DNA of 5,414 nucleotides, taken from Bacillota bacterium (GTDB lineage Bacteria; Bacillota; Thermosediminibacteria; Thermosediminibacterales; Thermosediminibacteraceae). The stretch is from positions 1-5,414 of the forward strand of contig QGUT01000114.1 of the NCBI GenBank assembly GCA_003242255.1, in the 5' to 3' direction. This document shows positions 1 through 5,336 of the stretch, piece after piece. A model generated the notes under the pieces. That model was not told where the DNA came from. It searched no databases and saw only the letters and a program-made list of their open reading frames with translations. The position numbers and the translations under genes were made by a program. Position 1 is the first letter of the stretch. Each line of letters starts with the position of its first letter.

Positions 1-1
1 C

Positions 2-163
2 CCTTATTTATTTCTCGATGCCGTATCTTTAGGATTAAAAGATGAGGAGATATCCGATTTACTGGGGTACGACCTGGAAAAGGTAAAAGCCCTAAGACAA
101 AAGCTCGGGAATGTAGGAAGCAACATCGGGCTTTATTACAAAAAGGACATACTTAAAAATTGA
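2..163 (+). CDS. 3' end of an unidentified protein with an HTH-like segment (partial)
   Basis: This open frame runs in from the left edge and ends at a TGA (161-163). Only the last 53 residues are visible. The segment around residues 10-35, with GLKDEEISDLLGYDLEKVKA, has the alternation of a helix-turn-helix: a helix, a turn after LLGY, and a second helix beginning DLEKVKALRQKLG. It resembles the C-terminal DNA-binding parts of sigma-like or small regulatory proteins. The tail is lysine- and tyrosine-rich (GLYYKKDILKN). I do not recognise the family, and the start lies outside the window. It converges on the minus-strand DUF1638 gene and overlaps its stop by 11 nt. A terminator-like hairpin about 30 nt past its stop would end its transcript. 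The reading frame is well supported; the DNA-binding role is inference. Confidence 0.6.
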   Translation, partial: PYLFLDAVSLGLKDEEISDLLGYDLEKVKALRQKLGNVGSNIGLYYKKDILKN

Positions 164-818
164 TTGCTTTTCTTTCATTCAAGTTTATGATATGGGAGAG
201 GTCCACCCTTTCTCCCTTTTTTATTATCGCGAAATCGCCCTCATCGTAGGGCCCGGTAAAGATCTTCTTTAAAAAACTCAAGTCTCCTTCCTCCTTGTCT
301 ACGTCCAGGCCCATTTTTTCGGCAAAATCCCGAATTTCCGCCGCGTACTTTTCCACATCGTAAGTGCCGGTTTCGAGGAGCCGGAATTTTGAGTAGTTTT
401 TGAGCATCATGCGGTACAGCTTTTTGACTTTATTTTCGCCGTAACGCTCTAAAACGATTTTATATTCATTAAAAATGCTCGAGGGGCTTTCTATCCAGCG
501 CTTCGTCAAGTAGTAGGCGCCTTTGAGCCGCTCCGATTTTAACAGCATGGCGATGCAGTCGTCCACTTTCGGGAAAATCAAATTGCCGGTGGTCGCCTGA
601 AGGCCAAGAAGGGCATTGCCGCAGTAACCGTAGACCAGGATTATATTGTCGACTTCTTCCAGGCCGGATATGATTTCCTGCAGCTTTTCCCTCAAGCGAT
701 CGGGTGTGGAATGGTATCCCTCATCCAGCCAGATTATCGGAACGTCGATATTGTTTTCATCCATTATGCGCTTCATTTCGTCTTCCAGCATTCGGCAGGC
801 AATAAATATATTTCGCAT
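153..818 (-). CDS. DUF1638 domain-containing protein
   Basis: A 221-residue soluble protein of the DUF1638 family, whose biochemical function is unknown. The visible family hallmarks are an N-terminal strand with a cysteine (IFIACRMLEDEM, Cys8), WLDEGYHSTPDRLREKLQ at 30-47, the glycine/cysteine loop LVYGYCGNALLGLQ at 61-74 (Cys66), DDCIAMLL at 86-93 (Cys88), and GAYYLTKRWIE at 100-110. Three cysteines and His36 at conserved positions could bind a metal or cobalamin, but that is inference. From memory, family members often carry an Arg/His just before the DDCI-like Cys; here the segment is KVDDC. The ATG at 818 was chosen because it begins the domain exactly and follows GCGGGGAT at about 4 nt. 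The open frame continues upstream to 1439, but only as a shadow of the URO-D gene. It has its own divergent promoter at 847-875. I recall the family beside corrinoid methyltransferase genes, which fits the neighbours here. Confidence 0.85.
   Translation of the reverse strand: MRNIFIACRMLEDEMKRIMDENNIDVPIIWLDEGYHSTPDRLREKLQEIISGLEEVDNIILVYGYCGNALLGLQATTGNLIFPKVDDCIAMLLKSERLKGAYYLTKRWIESPSSIFNEYKIVLERYGENKVKKLYRMMLKNYSKFRLLETGTYDVEKYAAEIRDFAEKMGLDVDKEEGDLSFLKKIFTGPYDEGDFAIIKKGERVDLSHIINLNERKAINF
194..222 (+). terminator. probable intrinsic terminator for the left-edge gene, inside the DUF1638 coding region
   Basis: GGGAGA (194-199) pairs with TCTCCC (211-216), and two G-U pairs can extend the stem inward around a 7-nt loop. 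Six T residues follow at once (217-222). On the plus strand this is a short intrinsic terminator, 31 nt beyond the stop of the left-edge gene. It lies antisense within the last codons of the convergent DUF1638 gene. The stem is short, so it may be leaky. Confidence 0.45.
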
Positions 819-846
819 GTTATCCCCGCTTTCGCTTTTTAAAATT

Positions 847-875
847 ATTATGAAATAAATCATCCTCAAAATCAA
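847..875 (-). promoter_or_regulatory. predicted sigma-A promoter for the DUF1638 gene
   Basis: Read on the minus strand, TTGATT (-35, plus coordinates 870-875) is separated by exactly 17 nt from CATAAT (-10, plus coordinates 847-852). These match the consensus at four and five of six positions. Transcription would start near 840, leaving a leader of about 20 nt with the GCGGGGAT ribosome site before the ATG at 818. Confidence 0.55.
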
Positions 876-881
876 GTGTTT

Positions 882-897
882 TCTAAAAGATCTAAAA
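882..897 (+). repeat. tandem 8-bp direct repeat TCTAAAAG between divergent promoters
   Basis: TCTAAAAG occurs at 882-889 and again at 890-897 with no gap. The pair lies between the -35 of the minus-strand promoter and the -10 of the plus-strand promoter, where the plus-strand -35 should be. It could be an activator site compensating for the poor -35, or simply chance in AT-rich DNA. Confidence 0.3.
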
Positions 898-901
898 GCT
901 G

Positions 902-907
902 TATAAT
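902..907 (+). promoter_or_regulatory. predicted -10 element (TATAAT) for the URO-D/corrinoid/GntR unit
   Basis: A perfect TATAAT lies 40 nt upstream of the chosen ATG at 948. The position 17 nt further upstream (879-884, TTTTCT) is a poor -35 match, and there is no proper TG extension. A strong -10 without a -35 suggests dependence on an activator. The TGTATA at 900-905, overlapping this element, equals half of the palindrome at 3863-3872, so the same GntR protein might also bind here weakly. Both ideas are inference. Confidence 0.45.
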
Positions 908-931
908 AAAAGTGAATTTTTGAAATATAGC

Positions 932-941
932 AAGGCGGGTG
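932..941 (+). promoter_or_regulatory. Shine-Dalgarno site that decides the URO-D start
   Basis: AAGGCGGGTG is a one-insertion/one-mismatch version of the AAGGAGGTG consensus and sits 6 nt before the ATG at 948. This favours ATG 948 over the in-frame GTG at 939, because that GTG lies inside the ribosome site. Confidence 0.55.
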
Positions 942-947
942 CGGCCG

Positions 948-2297
948 ATGGAAGATGCCAGGGCGTTGCAGCGGGAGAGGATAGAGGTATACCACGCCAT
1001 ATACGAGGACAGGGTGCCGAAAAGGGTTCCGGTGAATGTCAGTCTTCCCTTCGAAGTCATAGCCCAGTTCGGGGGCCTGGACCTTAAGGAGGCTCAGTGG
1101 GATCCTTCGACCATAGAAGAGGCAGTCGATAGCATGTGCCAACGGGTCTACTCCGATGTATGCGTTTATATGGGATCCTTTCGATACCCTTCTTTTTACC
1201 AGCTCCTGAAATCCCGGTCCTTTAAGATGGCCTCCAACGGATACATTCAGCATGCGGAAGTCGCTGGGATGGATTCGGAGGACTACGATTACCTCATAGA
1301 AAACCCCTATGACTGCATTGTAGAAAGAATCCTGCCGAGGCTCTATAAAGCCCTCGACCCGGAAGAACCCATAAGGTTTTGCCTGGATTTCGCCAAGAGC
1401 TTCCTGGCTTATAAAGAGGACTTTGCGGCATCGAACCACATAAGGAAAAAGATGATCGACAAGTACGGCTACTATCCGGAGGATTTGTTTTCGGAAAACT
1501 CCGGTTTTACCGAGACCCCTTTTGATTTTTTAGCGGATCAGTTGAGGGGGTTAAAGGGGATCAGCAGGGATATAAGGAGGATGCCGGATAAAGTGGCGGC
1601 AGCCTGCGAAGCCCTGTACCCCCTGGTATTAAAAAAGGGGCTCCCTTCAAAAATAACCAAGTACTCCCAGGTTTTTCTGCCCCTTCACATGCCGCCCTTT
1701 TTGAGGGAAGAAGACTTTGCTAAACTTTACTGGCCCACCTTCAAGAGGATGCTCGATGAATACGCTTCTATGGGAATTCGATGCACTCTATTTTGCCAGC
1801 ACGACTGGACGCGGTACCTGGATTATCTTTACGAGCTCCCCACGGACACCACTTTGTGGTTCGAATACGGAAATCCGAAACTGGTTAAGAGAAAATTGGG
1901 CAAAAAACACGTAATTACCGGATTTTTCCCGATCATGAATTTGAAGACCAAGACCAAAGAAGAATGTGCTGAGGAAGCAAAAAGGTACATCGACATCCTG
2001 GCCCCGGGAGGAAAGTATATATTTAACTTTGACAAGAATCCGCTCTTACTTACCGACATTAAGCTGGAGAACCTATGCGCTGTGACGGAGACCGTCCGAG
2101 ATTACGCCGTTTATACTAATCCGGGAGAAGTATCGGGGATGATTTTCAAAAAGGAAGACTATAAAGTGCCGGAATATAGGGATTTTGAGAGCAAGTATTT
2201 CGCAAAAGCTTATCCGGAACTTACGGGTCTAGCAGAATGGAGGCTCAAGCGGCTCGACGACGAGATGTTCAATTATTCTATATTTCTCCTGTTGTGA
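948..2297 (+). CDS. uroporphyrinogen-decarboxylase-like protein, probable methyltransferase I of a corrinoid demethylase
   Basis: A 449-residue cytosolic protein with the URO-D fold signature. Visible segments are QVFLPLHMPPFLREEDFAKL (241-260) leading into YWPTFKRMLDEYASMGI, the strand/loop CTLFCQHDWTRYLDYL (279-294), GFFPIMNLKTKTKEECAEEA (325-344), and the late motif APGGKYIFNFDKNPLL (352-367). These match the large URO-D-like group found in methyltransferase operons rather than the haem-pathway HemE, which is roughly 350 residues. The adjacent corrinoid protein supports transfer of a methyl group from an unknown donor to Co(I), as in MtvB-type O-demethylases. The His-x-Cys and late Cys zinc ligands of MtaA/CmuA-type proteins are not apparent. 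Cys279, Cys283 and His285 are the nearest candidates. There is an extra helical region near 140-210 and an aromatic C-terminal tail of about 50 residues. The start is ATG 948, from its ribosome site. The family call is firm; the substrate is unknown. Confidence 0.8.
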   Translation: MEDARALQRERIEVYHAIYEDRVPKRVPVNVSLPFEVIAQFGGLDLKEAQWDPSTIEEAVDSMCQRVYSDVCVYMGSFRYPSFYQLLKSRSFKMASNGYIQHAEVAGMDSEDYDYLIENPYDCIVERILPRLYKALDPEEPIRFCLDFAKSFLAYKEDFAASNHIRKKMIDKYGYYPEDLFSENSGFTETPFDFLADQLRGLKGISRDIRRMPDKVAAACEALYPLVLKKGLPSKITKYSQVFLPLHMPPFLREEDFAKLYWPTFKRMLDEYASMGIRCTLFCQHDWTRYLDYLYELPTDTTLWFEYGNPKLVKRKLGKKHVITGFFPIMNLKTKTKEECAEEAKRYIDILAPGGKYIFNFDKNPLLLTDIKLENLCAVTETVRDYAVYTNPGEVSGMIFKKEDYKVPEYRDFESKYFAKAYPELTGLAEWRLKRLDDEMFNYSIFLLL

Positions 2298-2347
2298 GAG
2301 ATTGATGAAAGCGTAAGGGCGGGAGATCACTTTGGTGGAGGGATTTT

Positions 2348-3010
2348 ATGAAGAATGTCACAACTCTTAGTGATCAGATAATAAAGTCAGTAGAGGAGCT
2401 GGATGAGGAAAGGGTTATAAAGCTGGCGAACAAGGCCCTGAAATCGGGGATGGACCCCCTCTTTCTGTTGAATCTCATTAATGAAGGCGTGAAAAGGGTA
2501 GGGAAGCTGTACGAAGAGCGGAAATACTTTATCGCTGATCTCATAATGGCCGGCCTCATTTTCAAGGAAGTTCTTGAACTGGAAGAGATAAAGGCTCAGT
2601 TCCAAAGGAAGGATGGCGAGATAAAAGGTAAAGTAGTGGTGGGAACGGTAAAGGGGGATCTTCACGACATCGGCAAGGAAATCTTTAAGGGCCTTATGGA
2701 AGTGAACGGCTTTGAAGTCATAGATCTGGGAGTGGACGTGCCGGAAGATGCCTTCGTAAAAAGTGTAATTAAGCACAAGCCCGATATCGTGGGCTTGAGC
2801 GGAGTGCTGACGACTGCGGTAGAATCGATGAAGGATGTGGTTGAAGCCCTGAAGCGGGCCCGGTTGAGAGACAGCGTCAAAATTATCGTGGGGGGAAGTT
2901 ACATCACCGAGGAACTGTGCGAATACATCGGAGCTGACAGTTTTGCCAACGATGCCTCGGAAGGAGTAAAGATTTGCAGTGAATTTATAAAATCAGAATG
3001 CGGCGGGTGA
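2348..3010 (+). CDS. cobalamin-binding methyltransferase corrinoid protein (MtvC/MtbC type)
   Basis: A 220-residue methyl carrier that shuttles a methyl group on cobalamin between two methyltransferases. The N-terminal helical cap domain (about 8-90) contains the typical LFLLNLINEGVKRVGKLYEE and YFIADLIMAGLIFKEV. The C-terminal Rossmann domain (about 94-216) has the B12 signature: DLHDIG at 104-109 with His106 as lower axial cobalt ligand, then exactly 41 residues to Ser151 (SGVLTT), then VGGS with the glycine pair at 182-183. The second conserved serine/leucine motif reads SGV rather than SxL. The gene starts 50 nt after the URO-D stop behind a strong GGTGGAGGGA site (2334-2343), with no terminator between, so the two are co-transcribed. 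Its 3' end touches the regulator gene. Length and motifs are normal for MtaC/MtbC/MtvC relatives. The substrate specificity comes from the partner enzyme and cannot be read here. Confidence 0.93.
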   Translation: MKNVTTLSDQIIKSVEELDEERVIKLANKALKSGMDPLFLLNLINEGVKRVGKLYEERKYFIADLIMAGLIFKEVLELEEIKAQFQRKDGEIKGKVVVGTVKGDLHDIGKEIFKGLMEVNGFEVIDLGVDVPEDAFVKSVIKHKPDIVGLSGVLTTAVESMKDVVEALKRARLRDSVKIIVGGSYITEELCEYIGADSFANDASEGVKICSEFIKSECGG

Positions 3011-3011
3011 T
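3002..3011 (+). promoter_or_regulatory. Shine-Dalgarno site that decides the GntR start
   Basis: GGCGGGTGAT resembles the anti-16S complement GGAGGTGAT and ends 7 nt before the ATG at 3019. It lies over the last codons and stop of the corrinoid gene, implying translational coupling. ATGs at 2998 and 3010 are in frame, but the first has no ribosome site and the second is too close to this one. Confidence 0.5.
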
Positions 3012-3018
3012 GCGTAAG

Positions 3019-3765
3019 ATGCGACTGCCAATATACTTGAAAATTGCCCATGACATTAAGGAAAAAATAAATAGCGGCGAGCTAAAGCCCGGCGATCCCA
3101 TTTATTCAGAAAACACTCTGTGCAAGGCGTACAAAGCAAGCCGTATGACGGTAAGGCGAGGACTGGCTTTGCTCGCCAGCGAAGGCTACATTTACTCCAT
3201 TCCGGGAAAAGGCTGTTTTGTAAAGGAACCGGACCACAACACTTACACCCTTTACTACAATGAGATGAAAAATTTAATCAACAGCGTCGATAAGGCGAAG
3301 CTCCTGGAAGTGAGCATAACGCTTCCCAACCAGAGGTTGATAAATAGCCTGCAGGTCACCAAAAATAAAAAGATAATTTTGATCCGTAGGCTGTTTTTTA
3401 CCGACGGAGAACCGGTAGCCTACGACGTAAAGTACCTGCCGTATTGCAAGGGAATGCCCATTGTGGAAAAAGAAATTCAGTACGCCACTTTTCCGGAGAT
3501 GGTCGCGAAGAAGATGTCCCTTTTTGGGATAAAAAAGGAGCTGGTAATATACACCCAGATGCCCGACGAAGAAATTAGAAAATATCTCAACATATACAAC
3601 GACCTGCCGCTGATGGTGGTGGAGCAAAAGCTCTACGACAGGGAGGAAAGGCCTATAGGGCTTGGAATAACTTATTACAGAGGGGATTACTGTAAGCTTT
3701 ATGCCAAATCGTACTTTTCGGCCAATTTGGTGGGTGAGAAGAGTATAAACGACGAGGAAAAGTGA
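3019..3765 (+). CDS. GntR family (HutC subfamily) transcriptional regulator with UTRA domain
   Basis: A 248-residue ligand-responsive DNA-binding protein. The N-terminal winged helix-turn-helix is classic: PIYLKIAHDIKEKINSGELK (4-23), PGDPIYSENTLCKAYKASRM (24-43), recognition helix MTVRRGLALLASEG (43-56), and wing YIYSIPGKGCFV (57-68). The UTRA effector domain follows from about 95 to 233, with KKIILIRRLFFTDGEPVAYD, LPLMVVEQKLYD and RPIGLGITYYRGDYCKLYA. HutC-type regulators usually bind GTnTAnAC and release on binding a small ligand. An exact match lies at 3864-3871, just past this gene. The corrinoid gene stop overlaps the alternative ATG at 3010; the ATG at 3019 has the better-placed ribosome site and gives the usual N-terminus. 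It ends the first transcription unit. The ligand is probably the demethylase substrate or a product (inference). Confidence 0.92.
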   Translation: MRLPIYLKIAHDIKEKINSGELKPGDPIYSENTLCKAYKASRMTVRRGLALLASEGYIYSIPGKGCFVKEPDHNTYTLYYNEMKNLINSVDKAKLLEVSITLPNQRLINSLQVTKNKKIILIRRLFFTDGEPVAYDVKYLPYCKGMPIVEKEIQYATFPEMVAKKMSLFGIKKELVIYTQMPDEEIRKYLNIYNDLPLMVVEQKLYDREERPIGLGITYYRGDYCKLYAKSYFSANLVGEKSINDEEK

Positions 3766-3808
3766 AATTATTCTTTTTTATTTACGCAACATTTTAAAAA
3801 TGACCACA

Positions 3809-3837
3809 TTGACAAAAAATTAAAAATATGCTAATCT
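3809..3837 (+). promoter_or_regulatory. strong predicted promoter for the methyl-THF methyltransferase/folate transporter unit
   Basis: A perfect TTGACA -35 (3809-3814) is followed by a 17-nt A-rich spacer and TAATCT (3832-3837), which carries an extended -10 TG at 3829-3830. Transcription would begin near 3843-3845. It is the closest match to a consensus promoter in the window. It implies that the methyltransferase gene can be transcribed separately from the URO-D/corrinoid/GntR unit. Confidence 0.65.
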
Positions 3838-3838
3838 A

Positions 3839-3850
3839 GTACTAAAGTAC
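3839..3850 (+). promoter_or_regulatory. inverted repeat GTAC-4-GTAC over the predicted transcription start
   Basis: GTAC (3839-3842) and GTAC (3847-3850) flank TAAA. The arms straddle the inferred start point. Its centre is 23 bp upstream of the centre of the GntR-type palindrome, about two helical turns, so it could be a second, degenerate operator. It does not fit GTnTAnAC, so this is weak. Confidence 0.25.
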
Positions 3851-3862
3851 GGAAAAAATACA

Positions 3863-3872
3863 TGTATATACA
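3863..3872 (+). promoter_or_regulatory. predicted operator for the GntR/HutC-type regulator
   Basis: TGTATATACA is a perfect 10-bp palindrome, and its core GTATATAC (3864-3871) matches the GTnTAnAC consensus of HutC-type GntR operators exactly. It lies about 20 nt beyond the inferred transcription start and 24 nt before the TTG start codon, with the regulator gene immediately upstream. This fits repression by roadblock or by interference with promoter clearance. Confidence 0.55.
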
Positions 3873-3895
3873 AAGTTAGAAGGGGGAAACTAAAA

Positions 3896-4705
3896 TTGAT
3901 TATAATTGGGGAAAAGATCAACGGTACCATTCCTAGCGTGAGGAAGGCCATAGAAGAAAAGGACGAAGCCTTTATTCGGGAGCTTGCCGTAAAGCAGGCC
4001 GAAGCCGGAGCGGACTATATAGACGTTTGTGCGGGAACTGCTCCGGAGGTAGAAGAGGAGACTTTGAAATGGTTGATGGAAATAGTGCAGGACGCCGTGG
4101 ACAAGCCCCTCTGTATCGACAGTCCTAATCCCAGGACCATCGAAAAGGTTTTCAAGTACGCGCGAAAGCCGGGTATAATCAACTCGGTTTCCGAAGAGAA
4201 GAACAAGTGTGAAATCCTGTACCCCCTTATTCAGGGGACTGAATGGCAGGTCATAGGACTTACCTGCGACAACGACGGCATTCCGAGCGATGTGGAAAAG
4301 CGCATAAGCATAGCTAAGATTTTGGTGGAAAAGGCGGACAAGTACGGCATAAGCCCCGATAGAATACACATAGATCCCCTTGTGATTGCGCTGGCTACCG
4401 ACAATGATGCGGTCCGCAAATTCGTAGAGGCCCTGGAAGGCATAAAGAAAATGTTCCCGAACGTAAAGATTACGTCGGGTCTCAGCAACGTGTCCTTCGG
4501 GCTTCCTTACAGGAAGGCTTTAAACCAGGTATTTCTAACCGTAGCCGTGTTCGCAGGAATGGATTCGGCCATCATGGATCCTACCAACAGGGACATGATG
4601 ACGGCCCTGTATGCGGCGGAGGCAATTTCGGGGAAAGATAGGTTCTGCAGGAAGTACTTAAATGCATACAGGAAAGGAATCATAGGACCTGCCAAGGAGC
4701 ATTGA
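3896..4705 (+). CDS. methyltetrahydrofolate:corrinoid protein methyltransferase (AcsE/MtvA type, methyltransferase II)
   Basis: A 269-residue pterin-binding TIM-barrel protein that moves a methyl group between a corrinoid protein and tetrahydrofolate. It begins MIIIGEKINGTIPSVRKAI and carries all family hallmarks: GADYIDVCAG (38-47), CIDSPNP with Asp75, IINSVSEE with Asn96, HIDPLV with Asp160, and GLSNVSFGLPYRKALN (195-210) with Asn198. These correspond to the pterin-binding Asp75, Asn96, Asp160 and Asn199 I recall from the Moorella CFeSP methyltransferase. The start is TTG 3896: no ATG is available before residue 61, a GAAGGGGG ribosome site (3879-3886) lies 9 nt upstream, and the start matches the family N-terminus. 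Next to the URO-D and corrinoid genes, it probably works as methyltransferase II of the demethylase rather than in the acetyl-CoA synthase cluster, since no acs genes are present. It has its own promoter and operator, and a folate transporter gene follows. Confidence 0.9.
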   Translation: MIIIGEKINGTIPSVRKAIEEKDEAFIRELAVKQAEAGADYIDVCAGTAPEVEEETLKWLMEIVQDAVDKPLCIDSPNPRTIEKVFKYARKPGIINSVSEEKNKCEILYPLIQGTEWQVIGLTCDNDGIPSDVEKRISIAKILVEKADKYGISPDRIHIDPLVIALATDNDAVRKFVEALEGIKKMFPNVKITSGLSNVSFGLPYRKALNQVFLTVAVFAGMDSAIMDPTNRDMMTALYAAEAISGKDRFCRKYLNAYRKGIIGPAKEH

Positions 4706-4717
4706 GTTCGGGAGGTG

Positions 4718-4756
4718 AAGCAGGCCCAGGACCGATTGCGGTAGTAGCTTTTTTTT
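4718..4756 (+). terminator. possible weak terminator or attenuator between methyltransferase and transporter genes
   Basis: A small hairpin, ACCG-ATTG-CGGT (4731-4742), sits inside a possible outer pairing AAGC (4718-4721) with GCTT (4747-4750), followed by eight T residues (4749-4756). The stems are short and interrupted, so it would at most reduce read-through to the transporter. The rest of 4706-4811 shows no further signal apart from the transporter ribosome site. Confidence 0.25.
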
Positions 4757-4811
4757 AAGGTTTTTTGAAATGGCGGATTGGGAAAGAACGTTTTGGGAGG
4801 AATTGAATGTA

Positions 4812-5333
4812 ATGAAAATAACTACGAGAAAGATGGCATATATGGCAATGCTGGTGGTGCTCAACATAGTTCTCACCAGAATCGCCAGCATCCGGATAGC
4901 AATAGGCAATGTGGAAGCGACCCGAATAGGCTTTGGAGGATTTCCGGTGATCCTGGCCGGCATTGCCATGGGACCGGCAGCCGGGGGGCTGGTAGGAGCT
5001 ATGGGGGACATAATAGGGTACTGGATAAACCCGATGGGGGCGTACATGCCGCATTTTACGATGACAGCGGCACTGACCGGGGTGATTCCCGGCCTTGTGA
5101 TAAAACTTTTTAGAACCGAAACGCCGAATTTCTGGCAGCTCTTTATCGCCATAGCTTTAGGGCAGCTGATCACTTCGGTGCTGCTGGTGCCCTATTTCCT
5201 TTACAAATTATTCGGCATTCCTTTTACTTACAAGGTAGTTTCTGCTCTCATCACCCAGTCTTTTAACATTCCTATATATACGACCTTTGCCAAAATGATC
5301 ATGAAAAGGGTAAGTTTTAGCCCCGCTCCGTAA
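4812..5333 (+). CDS. ECF transporter S component, folate type (FolT-like)
   Basis: A 173-residue integral membrane substrate-binding subunit of an energy-coupling-factor vitamin transporter. It would work with a shared EcfT/EcfA/EcfA' module encoded elsewhere. The sequence is hydrophobic with about six membrane segments: roughly 8-25, 40-54, 56-71, 82-100, 107-130 and 143-163. The folate-family signature is TRIGFGGFPVILAGIAMGPAAGGLVGAMGDIIGYWINPMGAYMPHFTMTAALTGVIPG, in which RIGFGGFP (38-45), GDIIG (65-69) and GAYMPHFTMTAALTG (76-90) are the key parts. ATG 4812 is chosen because GGGAGG (4795-4800) lies 11 nt upstream and the protein then begins with the usual MKITTRKMAYMAML. ATG 4770 would add 14 acidic and aromatic residues behind a poor site. 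It follows the methyl-THF methyltransferase gene by 106 nt and probably shares its promoter. It would import the folate acceptor for the methyl group. The folate assignment rests on motif recall. Confidence 0.82.
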   Translation: MKITTRKMAYMAMLVVLNIVLTRIASIRIAIGNVEATRIGFGGFPVILAGIAMGPAAGGLVGAMGDIIGYWINPMGAYMPHFTMTAALTGVIPGLVIKLFRTETPNFWQLFIAIALGQLITSVLLVPYFLYKLFGIPFTYKVVSALITQSFNIPIYTTFAKMIMKRVSFSPAP

Positions 5334-5336
5334 AGG

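Noticed and set aside
819..1439. Upstream extension of the minus-strand DUF1638 frame to a 428-residue protein
   Set aside because: The extra 207 residues are the reverse complement of the URO-D gene and the intergenic region and have no domain-like character. The DUF1638 domain starts exactly at the ATG at 818, which has its own ribosome site and promoter.
2387..2776. Minus-strand open frame opposite the corrinoid gene
   Set aside because: It lies fully within a well-supported cobalamin-binding coding sequence, has no ribosome site and shows no recognisable domain.
3758..3779. Terminator after the GntR gene
   Set aside because: AAAAG can pair with CTTTT before a T run, but the stem is five AT-rich pairs with no GC core, so termination would be very weak.
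4706..4811. Tetrahydrofolate riboswitch ahead of the folate S component
   Set aside because: Such elements are common before folT genes, but none of the conserved junction sequences or the pseudoknot arms are recognisable here, and 106 nt with a T-rich middle is hardly enough room.
4778..5113. Plus-strand 111-codon frame overlapping the transporter
   Set aside because: It is a plus-one-frame shadow of the S-component gene with a composition rich in Gly, His, Arg and Asn and no membrane segments.
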